Assembly: GCA_003136335.1 (NCBI GenBank)
Contig: PLEA01000072.1
Span: forward strand, 1-5,568
Length of the DNA: 5,568 bases
DNA from: Acidobacteriaceae bacterium
GTDB taxonomy: Bacteria; Acidobacteriota; Terriglobia; Terriglobales; SbA1
Direction of reading: 5' to 3'
Shown: in pieces, positions 1 through 5,568 of the stretch
How positions within the stretch are numbered: the first letter of the stretch is position 1
Layout of the letters: each line of letters begins with the position of its first letter
The notes under the pieces: generated by a model
What the model was told of the DNA's origin: nothing
Seen by the model: the letters and a program-made list of their open reading frames with translations, nothing else
The model's database searches: none
Made by a program: the position numbers and the translations under genes

Positions 1-318
1 ACGAGCATCCTGGGGAAGCCGGACTTCAGGGAAATCGGTCAGTTGGTTTGTTTTCAGATTGAGTATGGCAATGGATTCATGCGCCTGGTTTTGCTGCGTT
101 CCATAACCATCATTGAGAATCACCGCGTAACGTCCATCCGGGCTTATGGCCATCGCTGCCGCGAAACCGTTCAGCGATCCCAAAACACCCGGCGAAGGAG
201 CAGTCAAGGTCTTGCTGGTGGGCAGGGGGATCTGCCGTGTCTTGCTCTGGTCTTGTGCATGGAGCAGGCCGAATGTACCTACAAACAATACGGCTAGCCT
301 ATAGATTATTCTGCTCAC
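1..318 (-). CDS. Secreted YncE-like beta-propeller protein, probably the N-terminus of a propeller/alkaline-phosphatase-fold fusion (partial)
   Basis: The first 106 codons of a gene that runs off the left edge; I translated it by hand because it starts with GTG. The start is set by an AAGGAGG site 5 nt upstream. Residues 1-21 look like a Sec signal peptide: positive start (MSRIIYR), hydrophobic core (LAVLFVGTFGLL), then a likely cut after LHA before Q22, with no lipobox cysteine. Residues 56-70 (MAISPDGRYAVILND) and 82-97 (SIAILNLKTNQLTDFP) have the pattern of a YVTN/YncE propeller blade. The stretch IPLPTSKTLTAPSPG followed by this blade recalls acidobacterial proteins that fuse a YncE propeller to an alkaline-phosphatase or phosphoesterase domain; that is memory, and the catalytic domain is outside the window. 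Its place just after pst-phoU supports a role in obtaining phosphate. It is separated from phoU by a terminator, so it probably has its own promoter. A propeller with no enzyme domain remains possible. Confidence 0.72.
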   Translation of the reverse strand, partial: MSRIIYRLAVLFVGTFGLLHAQDQSKTRQIPLPTSKTLTAPSPGVLGSLNGFAAAMAISPDGRYAVILNDGYGTQQNQAHESIAILNLKTNQLTDFPEVRLPQDAR

Positions 319-323
319 GCACT

Positions 324-330
324 CCTCCTT
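324..330 (-). promoter_or_regulatory. Ribosome binding site of the left-edge GTG gene
   Basis: AAGGAGG on the minus strand, a near-perfect Shine-Dalgarno sequence, 5 nt before the GTG at 318-316. It decides the start: another GTG at 322-320 is out of frame. It is stronger than the sites before the pst genes, which suggests efficient translation. Confidence 0.8.
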
Positions 331-358
331 AGCGGGGATTGTTTAGCGTAACACCTCG

Positions 359-389
359 AAAAACAAAACCGGTCAGGCAAACTGACCGG
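359..389 (-). terminator. Rho-independent terminator of the pst-phoU operon
   Basis: On the minus strand a perfect 7-bp stem (CCGGTCA paired with TGACCGG, at 389-383 and 375-369) closes a 7-nt loop and is followed at once by TTTTGTTTTT (368-359). This is the classic intrinsic terminator layout. It lies 36 bp after the phoU stop codon and 40 bp before the next start codon, so it should end the pstSCAB-phoU transcript. The plus-strand reading has no T-tract after the stem, so termination is directional. Confidence 0.88.
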
Positions 390-425
390 CGTTGTCGAGC
401 TTACGAATTATTCTCTAGTAAACCC

Positions 426-1121
426 TTAATGAGTGTCCGTAGTCGATTGATGCAGTGGAGATTCGGGCGCGACATTATGCCGTACGTCGGCTCCACGAAC
501 CCAAAAGATCACGTCTTCCGCAATGTTTGTGGCATGATCGGCCACGCGCTCCAGATTACGGGCGACGAGCAACGCATCCAAAGCCTGGCGGGTAACTTCT
601 GGCCGGTCGTTCATGGTCTTGACCAAAGTGATAAACGCCTCATCTTTCATGCGATCAACCACGTTGTCCATCTCAAGCACCGCTTGCGCAAGCTCAGCTT
701 TGCCCTCGATGAATGACTCGAGCGAGCGCCGTACCATGGCCGAAACCGCGGCCGCCATGCGCGGAATATCCACGGGCAAATCCACCTGGGGAAGGTCGAC
801 CAGATCCATCGCCCGTTCAGCGATGTTCACCGCCTGATCACCGACTCGCTCCAGGTCTGAGTTAATCTTGGTGACCGCCAGGATGAAGCGCAGATCGACG
901 GCGATGGGCTGTTGCAGCGCGAGCAGATCGAATGCCAGTTCGTCGATTTCGCGTTCGGCTACGTTGATCTGGAATTCGCCTTCGAGGACCATGTGGCAGC
1001 GGGTCAGGTCGCGGTCAATGTACGCCTGGCAGGCGCGGTCCACGGCCTGCTCGGCCAATCCTCCCATACGAAGCAAACGGGCCCGAAGATCGTCCAATCC
1101 TTGCTGAAAGCGGGTGCGCAT
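426..1121 (-). CDS. phoU: PhoU, phosphate transport/signalling regulator
   Basis: A 231-residue all-helical protein of normal PhoU length (E. coli about 241). In characterised bacteria PhoU is a peripheral cytoplasmic protein that links the Pst transporter to the PhoR sensor kinase and prevents toxic phosphate uptake. Two PhoU repeats are visible, each with the metal-cluster signature of the family: DLERVGDQAVNIAE at residues 89-102 and NLERVADHATNIAED at 189-203, with FWVRG just after the second. The N-terminal helix FQQGLDDLRARLLRMGGLAEQAV is also typical. The start ATG shares one base with the pstB stop (TAATG), which points to translational coupling; a partial site, AGGCAGG, lies 8 nt upstream. 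It is the last gene of the operon and is followed by a terminator. It is clearly homologous to, but different from, the partial PhoU at the right edge. Confidence 0.96.
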   Translation of the reverse strand: MRTRFQQGLDDLRARLLRMGGLAEQAVDRACQAYIDRDLTRCHMVLEGEFQINVAEREIDELAFDLLALQQPIAVDLRFILAVTKINSDLERVGDQAVNIAERAMDLVDLPQVDLPVDIPRMAAAVSAMVRRSLESFIEGKAELAQAVLEMDNVVDRMKDEAFITLVKTMNDRPEVTRQALDALLVARNLERVADHATNIAEDVIFWVRGADVRHNVAPESPLHQSTTDTH

Positions 1122-1879
1122 TATCCAAACCTGCCTGTAATGTAATCCTCCGTACGCTTGTCGGACGGAGTAGTGAAAATCTTTTCGGTCTTGTCGAGTT
1201 CAATCAACTTGCCCAACAGAAAAAATCCCGTGAACTCGGCCACACGGGATGCCTGCTGCATATTGTGCGTCACTATTACAATTGTAAACTTTTCTTTGAG
1301 CTGAAAGATCAATTCTTCGATCTTGCCCGTTGATATTGGATCGAGGGCCGAACAGGGCTCGTCCATGAGCAGCACCTGTGGCTCAACTGCCAGCGCGCGG
1401 GCGATGCAGAGCCGCTGCTGCTGTCCGCCCGACAAGCTGGCGCCGGACTTCTTGCGCAGCGAATCTTTCACCTCGTCCCAAAGCGCCGAGAGTTTCAGCG
1501 AGCGCTCTACAATCTCGTTTAGCAGGGCGTGATCGTGGAAGCCATTCAGTTTTAATCCCGCAGCCACGTTGTCATAGATCGTCATCGTCGGAAAAGGATT
1601 AGGCTTCTGAAAAACCATGCCGATGCGTCGGCGAATCTGCACCGCCGAGGTGCCGTTGTACACATCGAGTTCGCCGATGCGAACTCTGCCTGTGGCATGA
1701 GCGTCCGGAACGGTCTCGTGCATACGATTAAGACAGCGGACGAAGGTGGACTTGCCGCATCCAGACGGTCCAATGATTGCGGTTGCGTGGTTGGCGGGCG
1801 CCTCCATGGTGATGTCATATAGGGCCTGAGTCTTGCCAAACCAGGCGTTCAGCTTCTCGACATTGATCCCGACCCCCAT
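1121..1879 (-). CDS. pstB: PstB, phosphate ABC transporter ATP-binding protein
   Basis: A 252-residue ABC ATPase (E. coli PstB 257) that powers phosphate import as a cytoplasmic dimer docked on PstC and PstA. All catalytic motifs are intact: Walker [10 protein letters not shown] at residues 37-45, Q-loop glutamine at 91 in [17 protein letters not shown], signature LSGGQQQR at 149-156, Walker B VLLMDE at 169-174 with catalytic E174, D-loop SALD at 177-180, and the switch histidine H205 in VIVTHNM. The QKPNPFP and [13 protein letters not shown] segments are characteristic of PstB rather than other ABC importers. The ATG lies 3 nt after the pstA stop; a CAAGGGAG site inside the end of pstA (1898-1891) is 11 nt upstream, slightly far. 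It overlaps phoU by one base. Confidence 0.98.
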   Translation of the reverse strand: MGVGINVEKLNAWFGKTQALYDITMEAPANHATAIIGPSGCGKSTFVRCLNRMHETVPDAHATGRVRIGELDVYNGTSAVQIRRRIGMVFQKPNPFPTMTIYDNVAAGLKLNGFHDHALLNEIVERSLKLSALWDEVKDSLRKKSGASLSGGQQQRLCIARALAVEPQVLLMDEPCSALDPISTGKIEELIFQLKEKFTIVIVTHNMQQASRVAEFTGFFLLGKLIELDKTEKIFTTPSDKRTEDYITGRFG

Positions 1880-1882
1880 GCT

Positions 1883-2749
1883 TCAATTGGCTCCCTTGAG
1901 CATGCCGTGACCGGCCACGATGCGGACTGCGCTAACCGCAAACACGATAAGCACAATGAGAATCAGAGCACCGGCCCACGCCTGGCGATGCCATTCATCG
2001 AACGGCGAAATGGCGTAGTTGAAAATCTGCAGCGACAGCGCCGCCGTGGGCTGATTGAGCTTCCAATTCCAGAATTGGTTGCCGAAGGCGGTGAACAGCA
2101 GCGGCGCGGTCTCGCCCGCGACACGCGCTATATTCAGCATGATTCCGGTGATGATCCCCGCCTTGGCGGCCGGAATCACCACGGTCCAGATGGCTTTGGA
2201 TTTGGACGCGCCCAGGGCCATCGCGGCTTCGCGCAACGACAGCGGGACGTTCCGCAGGAATTCCTCGGAACTCCGAATGGCGATAGGAATCATAATCACG
2301 CCCAGCGCGACACCGCCCGCGAATGTCGAAAAATGCTTCTGCGGGACAACGATCAGCGCGTACGCGAAAATCCCCATAACGATGGAGGGGACGCCGTTCA
2401 ACAGGTCCGTGACGTATCGGACTACGGACGAAAAACCCGATCCGCCGAACTCCGCCAGGTACACGCCGCCCAGCAACCCGATGGGAACGCCGAACAGCGC
2501 CGCGAGCAACAAAAGTTTCAGGCTGCCCACGATGGCATTGGCCATGCCTCCGCCCGATTCGCCCACCGGCGTCGGCAGCTTGGTGAAGAAATTCCAGCTA
2601 ATGTCCTTGCCGCCATGGTAGACGAGATACCCCAAAATAAAAAACAAGGCGGAAACCGCCACCAACGCGCAAAGGCCGGTCAAGCTGAGCATGACTAGAT
2701 TGGTGGTCTTGCGCCATAGCAGCTTGGCGTCGAGGTTCCGCTCAGTCAT
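1883..2749 (-). CDS. pstA: PstA, phosphate ABC transporter permease
   Basis: A 288-residue inner-membrane permease (E. coli PstA 296), one half of the PstC-PstA channel. Hydrophobic segments lie at roughly residues 19-44, 73-98, 108-135, 145-160, 190-215 and 257-280, which fits six membrane spans. The cytoplasmic EAA loop that contacts PstB is clear at 172-193 (LREAAMALGASKSKAIWTVVIP). NGVPSIVMGIFAY at 118-130 and ARVAGETAPLLFTAFGNQFW at 208-227 are typical of PstA; the latter, with GETAPLLF, separates it from PstC, which has GETMAV. The ATG is 2 nt after the pstC stop, with only a weak GGGG-type site upstream, so coupling with pstC is likely. No frameshift or missing motif. Confidence 0.97.
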   Translation of the reverse strand: MTERNLDAKLLWRKTTNLVMLSLTGLCALVAVSALFFILGYLVYHGGKDISWNFFTKLPTPVGESGGGMANAIVGSLKLLLLAALFGVPIGLLGGVYLAEFGGSGFSSVVRYVTDLLNGVPSIVMGIFAYALIVVPQKHFSTFAGGVALGVIMIPIAIRSSEEFLRNVPLSLREAAMALGASKSKAIWTVVIPAAKAGIITGIMLNIARVAGETAPLLFTAFGNQFWNWKLNQPTAALSLQIFNYAISPFDEWHRQAWAGALILIVLIVFAVSAVRIVAGHGMLKGAN

Positions 2750-2751
2750 AG

Positions 2752-3735
2752 TTAACCAACCCCGCTGCCGCGTTGTGTGGTGACGAGAATCAAAAGGCGC
2801 GCCAGGCCGTTCAGCACAAATGTAAGCAGAAACAGCACCAGTCCCAATTCCACCAGGGCGCTCAGGTATAGATTACCGGTAGCCTCGGTGAACTCATTGG
2901 CGAGCACCGAAGCGATGGAATAGCCCGGCCCCAACAGCGAGGCGCTGATGCGTGGATTGTTGCCGATGACCATGGTAACGGCCATGGTTTCACCCAAGGC
3001 GCGTGCCAGGGCCAAAAAAATCGAACCCATGATGCCTGTGCGCGCGTAAGGCACAACGGTCTTCCAGGTGGACTCCCATTTCGTCGCGCCCAAGCCCAAG
3101 GCAGCCTCCCGCTGATCCTGGGGAACCGCGAGCAAGACTTCGCGCGAGACGGAAATGATGAAAGGCACGATCATAATGGCCAACACGAGGCCCGCCGTAA
3201 GGAAGCCGATCCCGTAGGCCGGACCCTGAAATAAAGTCAGGAATCCGAGCGTATGCTTTAGAGCTGGTTGCACCTCGCTGCGCATCAAGGGCACGAGAAT
3301 GAAAACCCCCAGCAACCCGTAAATAACGCTGGGTACGGCGGCAAGCAGGTCGATCAGGAAGGTGAGAGCGTCCGAAAAACGTCTCGGGGCAAGTTCAGCG
3401 AGAAAAATGGCCGCGCCCAATCCGAGCGGTACCGCGACGAACAGTCCCACCGCCGAGGTCACGAGGGTTCCGTACACGAAGGGAAGCGCGCCAAACTTGT
3501 TGAATACCGGATCCCAATCCTGAGCTACCAGGAAATGCCAGCCGAACTTATGGCGCGCCAGCGCCGAAAGAATCCACAGCTGATAGACAAGCATGGCGGT
3601 GATGACGACGGTAAGGAGCGCGAAGACCAGGGTGACCAGGCGGGCAATCTCGTCGCCGCTGCGCAAACGGCGCACAAGCGCGCGCGGGCCCCAGGTGAGG
3701 CCCGCCGGTGGAACCGTGGTATGTGCGGTGGCCAC
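2752..3735 (-). CDS. pstC: PstC, phosphate ABC transporter permease
   Basis: A 327-residue inner-membrane permease (E. coli PstC 319), partner of PstA. About 30 polar N-terminal residues precede the first span (31-56); further hydrophobic segments are near 88-115, 122-150, 175-198, 232-255 and 290-318. The EAA loop is at 208-229 (QREAALGLGATKWESTWKTVVP), followed by ARALGETMAVTMVIGN at 244-259, a PstC hallmark. DLLAAVPSVIYGLLG at 129-143 is also typical. The long loop at 61-85 between the first two spans is usual for PstC. The start is GTG at 3735, 25 bp after the pstS stop; there is no strong ribosome binding site, only a GAGA about 7 nt upstream. No ATG gives a better N-terminus, so GTG is the likely but not certain start. 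Confidence 0.96.
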   Translation of the reverse strand: MATAHTTVPPAGLTWGPRALVRRLRSGDEIARLVTLVFALLTVVITAMLVYQLWILSALARHKFGWHFLVAQDWDPVFNKFGALPFVYGTLVTSAVGLFVAVPLGLGAAIFLAELAPRRFSDALTFLIDLLAAVPSVIYGLLGVFILVPLMRSEVQPALKHTLGFLTLFQGPAYGIGFLTAGLVLAIMIVPFIISVSREVLLAVPQDQREAALGLGATKWESTWKTVVPYARTGIMGSIFLALARALGETMAVTMVIGNNPRISASLLGPGYSIASVLANEFTEATGNLYLSALVELGLVLFLLTFVLNGLARLLILVTTQRGSGVG

Positions 3736-3760
3736 GATGGTCTCTAGATAAGGCTACGCT

Positions 3761-4774
3761 TTACTGAACCAAGGCGATTGCTTTTTGTTCCTTGGCGACA
3801 ACTTCCTGCGGCAACTTCGCGTAAGCCAGGGGCTCGCAATACTGCTGCCCGGCGCTCATCATCCACGTCAGGAAGCCTTTGATCGCATCGCGCTTCGCCG
3901 TGTCTTGAATCTTCGCCGGAATCAGCAGCCAGGTGAAGCTCGATATCGGGTAGGCCGCTTTCCCTGGCGCATTCGTGATCGAAACCCTGAAGTCATCGGG
4001 CATTGCGGTGCCAGCCGCAGCGGCCGAAACGCCTTCCAGGGTAGCCTTGATAAAAGCGCCCGAGGAGTTCTTCACCGCTCCGTACGCCATTTTGTTCTGG
4101 ATGGCATAGATCAACTCCACGTAACCGATGGAGTCCGGCGTCTGCTTCACCAACCCCGCCACGCCCTCGTTTCCCTTGCCACCCAATCCAACCGGCCAGT
4201 TTACCGAGGTTCCAGTTCCAATTTTGGACTTCCAATCACTGCTGATCTTAGAAAGGTAATCGGTCCAGATGTATGTCGTGCCACTGCCATCGGATCGGTG
4301 GACGACCACGATGTCATCGGACGGCAGCTTTACCCCTGGATTGGCCGTTGCAATGATTGGGTCATTCCATTTGGTAATTTTCCCGAGAAAAACCCCCGCA
4401 AGGGCTTCGGGGGTAAACTTCAATTCGACCGAAACACCAGGGATATTATAACTTGGCACATCAGCGCCCAGCACTGTCGGAAAGTGAAGGATCTTAAAAC
4501 CCGCTTGAGCTAACTGCTCGTCGGTCATTGGCCCATCGGAGGCGCCAAAATCCACCGTCTTATCCAAAAGTTGGCGAATGCCTCCGCCGGAACCGATAGA
4601 CTGGTAATTGATCTGAATGGCGGGGTGCATCTTGTGGTACTCGTCAAACCATTTAGAATAAATGGGATAGGGGAATGTAGCCCCTGCTGCGTTAATATTC
4701 TGCGCCCGGGCCGGGGTGCCGGCTACCGCCACTAGCGCTACAAATATCACTCCGAACAGTTTGCGTATCGTCAT
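3761..4774 (-). CDS. pstS: PstS, periplasmic phosphate-binding protein
   Basis: A 337-residue solute-binding protein (E. coli PstS 346) that captures phosphate in the periplasm and hands it to PstC-PstA. Residues 1-24 form a Sec signal peptide (basic MTIRK, hydrophobic core, PARA before Q25); with no lipobox cysteine it should be a soluble periplasmic protein, as in Gram-negative bacteria. Phosphate-pocket motifs are present: AGATFPYPIY (30-39, with T33 and F34), SIGSGGGI (59-66, S62), FGASDGPM (76-83, D80), HRSDGSGTT (159-167, R160, D162, S164, T166); GNEGVAG (201-207) and GYVE (217-220) also match the family. Residue roles are assigned by analogy with E. coli PstS. AGGAG with a 4-nt spacer precedes the ATG. 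It is the first gene of the operon, directly after the Pho box, so phosphate starvation should induce it. Confidence 0.97.
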   Translation of the reverse strand: MTIRKLFGVIFVALVAVAGTPARAQNINAAGATFPYPIYSKWFDEYHKMHPAIQINYQSIGSGGGIRQLLDKTVDFGASDGPMTDEQLAQAGFKILHFPTVLGADVPSYNIPGVSVELKFTPEALAGVFLGKITKWNDPIIATANPGVKLPSDDIVVVHRSDGSGTTYIWTDYLSKISSDWKSKIGTGTSVNWPVGLGGKGNEGVAGLVKQTPDSIGYVELIYAIQNKMAYGAVKNSSGAFIKATLEGVSAAAAGTAMPDDFRVSITNAPGKAAYPISSFTWLLIPAKIQDTAKRDAIKGFLTWMMSAGQQYCEPLAYAKLPQEVVAKEQKAIALVQ

Positions 4775-4778
4775 GGCT

Positions 4779-4783
4779 CTCCT
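4779..4783 (-). promoter_or_regulatory. Ribosome binding site of pstS
   Basis: AGGAG on the minus strand, inside a purine-rich AGAGGAGAG run, 4 nt before the pstS ATG. It is the best ribosome binding site within the pst operon, in line with PstS being needed in excess over the membrane subunits. It supports the ATG at 4774. Confidence 0.7.
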
Positions 4784-4817
4784 CTAATCGGTCTTCGATC
4801 AGTCTCCCTAATTCTTT

Positions 4818-4846
4818 GTTACAGTTTGGTTACAACCGTGTTACAG
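4818..4846 (-). promoter_or_regulatory. Pho box: three PhoB-type heptamers upstream of pstS
   Basis: Reading toward pstS, three heptamers follow each other: CTGTAAC (4846-4840), TTGTAAC (4835-4829) and CTGTAAC (4824-4818). Each is separated by 4 bp (ACGG, then CAAA), giving an exact 11-bp period. Direct heptamers on an 11-bp period are the known layout of PhoB operators (E. coli consensus near CTGTCAT), where PhoB takes over the -35 role. The nearest heptamer is 43 bp before the pstS start codon. I do not see a convincing -10 hexamer; GAATTA (4814-4809) is the best candidate and is weak. That this organism's PhoB-type regulator binds here is inference. Confidence 0.82.
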
Positions 4847-4926
4847 GGCATTAAATTCGAATAGGAGCGGGACGCCGAATTGGACCTGCACGCGACAGGA
4901 GGGTATGCGGGCGCCTTCAATTGCAT

Positions 4927-4955
4927 ATCAACCCCTAATGAATTCTGCATTACAG
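4927..4955. repeat. Imperfect direct repeat, copy 1
   Basis: ATCAA-CCCCTAATGAATTCT followed by GCATTACAG on the plus strand. It matches the second copy at 5089-5117 at about 25 positions, with two single-base indels and three substitutions. It lies in non-coding DNA between the Pho box and the upstream phoU. On the minus strand it reads CTGTAAT-GCAG-AATTCAT, whose first heptamer resembles the Pho-box unit. Function unknown. Confidence 0.5.
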
Positions 4956-5088
4956 ATCGATGGGGAAGAATGGGCCGACGACAGGGGGGCGCCGGCCCTG
5001 GGGCATTAACTGAAGACTCCACCCCGCGGGACTGACGCAGGATGGTTTTCGCTGACCACGAGCCTAACCTGCAGGCTGTCACAAGGAG

Positions 5089-5117
5089 ATCAAGCCCCTA
5101 TGAATTCTCAATGACAG
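5089..5117. repeat. Imperfect direct repeat, copy 2, spanning the stop of the upstream phoU
   Basis: ATCAAGCCCCTATGAATTCT followed by CAATGACAG on the plus strand, 162 bp from copy 1. It covers the last six codons and TAG stop of the upstream phoU plus 9 bp beyond. The overlap with coding sequence suggests copy 1 may be a decayed duplicate of this gene end, or that both descend from a small duplicated element; similarity does not clearly extend further on either side. Confidence 0.5.
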
Positions 5118-5568
5118 GAGCCGATCTTTCCGCAGCCTCTAGTCCCCGGCCGTGGCGCACATCCAGGCCGCGCACCCAAAAAATAATGTCTTCGGCGATA
5201 TTTGTGGCGTGGTCCGCCACGCGTTCGAGATAACGGCTGGCCAGCACGAATTGCATGTTGGGCCCAATCTCCGCCGGCCGCTCGGTCATGCTGGCCATCA
5301 GGCGTTCGAAGATCTGGTCCCTATACCGATCGACCAGATCGTCGCTCTCGAGCACCTCGCCCGCCAATACCACGCTGCGGAAAATTAGCGCCCCGAGGCT
5401 TTTTTTAACCATCGCACCTACCGCTTCGACCATGGGCTCAAGCTCAGGAGGCCGCGCTACCGGTCCCATTTGGGCGAGAGAAACCACTCGTTCGGCTAGA
5501 TTGACGGCCAAATCTCCGATGCGCTCCAGGTCATTGGTGATTTTCAGCGTAGCGACGACCTGGCGGAT
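5098..5568 (-). CDS. PhoU-family protein, second copy (partial, C-terminal 156 residues)
   Basis: The frame stays open to the right edge: the visible protein begins IRQVVATLKITNDLERIGDLAVNLAER, so the gene starts outside the window and roughly the first 70-75 residues are missing. An apparent internal TTG start is not needed. Both PhoU metal-cluster motifs are present: DLERIGDLAVNLAE at visible residues 13-26 and YLERVADHATNIAED at 113-127, followed by IIFWVRGLDVRH. The ending is shared with the other PhoU of this window (FWVRG-x-DVRH), but the middle has diverged widely, so these are paralogues and not a recent duplicate. It lies upstream of pstS in the same direction. PhoU-type proteins next to phoR/phoB are common in other genomes, so the genes to the right may be regulatory; that is inference. 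A role in Pho signalling is likely; its exact task is unknown. Confidence 0.93.
   Translation of the reverse strand: MRQVVATLKITNDLERIGDLAVNLAERVVSLAQMGPVARPPELEPMVEAVGAMVKKSLGALIFRSVVLAGEVLESDDLVDRYRDQIFERLMASMTERPAEIGPNMQFVLASRYLERVADHATNIAEDIIFWVRGLDVRHGRGLEAAERSAPVIENS

Larger units (their letters stand above)
4775..5097 (-). other. Intergenic region between the upstream phoU and pstS
   Basis: This 323-bp stretch holds the Pho box and the 43-nt leader of pstS, plus one and a half copies of an imperfect repeat. I see no credible gene: a minus-strand 87-codon frame across it is rich in Arg, Ser and Pro with no family resemblance, and no ribosome binding site was identified for it. Two weak hairpins occur: AGCCT/AGGCT at 5061-5077, just after the upstream phoU, and a GC-rich one at 4982-5000 (CAGGG/CCCTG). 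Neither is followed by a T-tract on the minus strand, so no clear terminator separates the upstream phoU from pst and some read-through is possible. The pstS leader contains only a 4-bp hairpin around GAAGAC; no riboswitch was recognised. Confidence 0.6.

Noticed and set aside
43..297. An 84-codon plus-strand frame at the left edge
   Set aside because: The opposite strand encodes a signal peptide and propeller blade with a near-perfect ribosome binding site, which explains this stretch better.
1907..2698. A 263-codon plus-strand open frame opposite pstA
   Set aside because: It is antisense to a fully convincing permease; its product is rich in Arg, Gln, His and Asn with no recognisable fold, as expected of a shadow frame.
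3785..4513. A 242-codon plus-strand open frame opposite pstS
   Set aside because: It is antisense to an intact PstS with all ligand motifs and has no family features of its own.
4982..5000. GC-rich hairpin as a terminator of the upstream phoU
   Set aside because: The stem is only 5 bp with a large loop, and no T-tract follows on the minus strand.
5061..5077. AGCCT/AGGCT hairpin just after the upstream phoU as a terminator
   Set aside because: A 5-bp stem followed by CGTGGTCAGC, with no T-run; too weak to call.
4819..5082. An 87-codon minus-strand frame between the upstream phoU and pstS
   Set aside because: It has low-complexity composition and no family resemblance, and it runs through the Pho box.
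5100..5114. AAGGAG followed by ATG on the plus strand near 5083-5102, suggesting a divergent gene start
   Set aside because: The frame stops after four codons (ATG AAT TCT CAA TGA), and the opposite strand is the end of phoU.
1..5568. CRISPR array, tRNA, rRNA, insertion sequence or phage genes
   Set aside because: No regularly spaced repeats, RNA gene signatures, transposase motifs or terminal inverted repeats were seen; the window is explained by one metabolic locus.

Overview
The window is almost entirely a minus-strand phosphate-uptake locus: a high-affinity ABC phosphate transporter operon in the order pstS-pstC-pstA-pstB-phoU. A second, partial phoU-type gene lies upstream at the right edge, and the start of a secreted beta-propeller/phosphatase-type protein lies downstream at the left edge. 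All seven genes point leftward. The long plus-strand reading frames opposite pstA and pstS look like shadows of the real genes.

Layout from right to left, in transcription order. Positions 5568-5098 hold the C-terminal 156 residues of a PhoU paralogue whose start is outside the window. Positions 5097-4775 are a 323-bp non-coding region with the pst control region at its gene-proximal end: three heptamers (CTGTAAC, TTGTAAC, CTGTAAC) on an exact 11-bp period, which is the architecture of a PhoB/Pho box. Then come pstS (4774-3761), pstC (3735-2752, GTG start), pstA (2749-1883), pstB (1879-1121) and phoU (1121-426), packed with gaps of 25, 2 and 3 bp and a 1-bp TAATG overlap. A strong intrinsic terminator (359-389) closes the operon. 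After it, a GTG-started gene with a very good ribosome binding site (318 to the left edge) begins a signal peptide followed by a YncE-like propeller repeat.

How the genes work together: PstS captures phosphate in the periplasm, PstC and PstA form the inner-membrane channel, and PstB supplies ATP hydrolysis. In characterised bacteria PhoU couples transporter state to the PhoR/PhoB two-component system and restrains uptake. The downstream secreted protein resembles the N-terminus of fused YncE-propeller/alkaline-phosphatase-fold proteins, which would fit release of phosphate from organic esters, but the catalytic part is not in the window. No phoB or phoR is visible here.

Organism: a Gram-negative-type bacterium, because PstS and the left-edge protein have cleavable Sec-type signal peptides with no lipobox. 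The style of the proteins, especially the YncE/phosphatase N-terminus and the paired PhoU proteins, recalls Acidobacteriota. That is recognition from memory, not a search result.

I do not see a new biological system. The points worth a second look are the paired PhoU proteins, the three-heptamer Pho box, the separately transcribed putative phosphatase, and a 29-bp imperfect repeat around the end of the upstream phoU.
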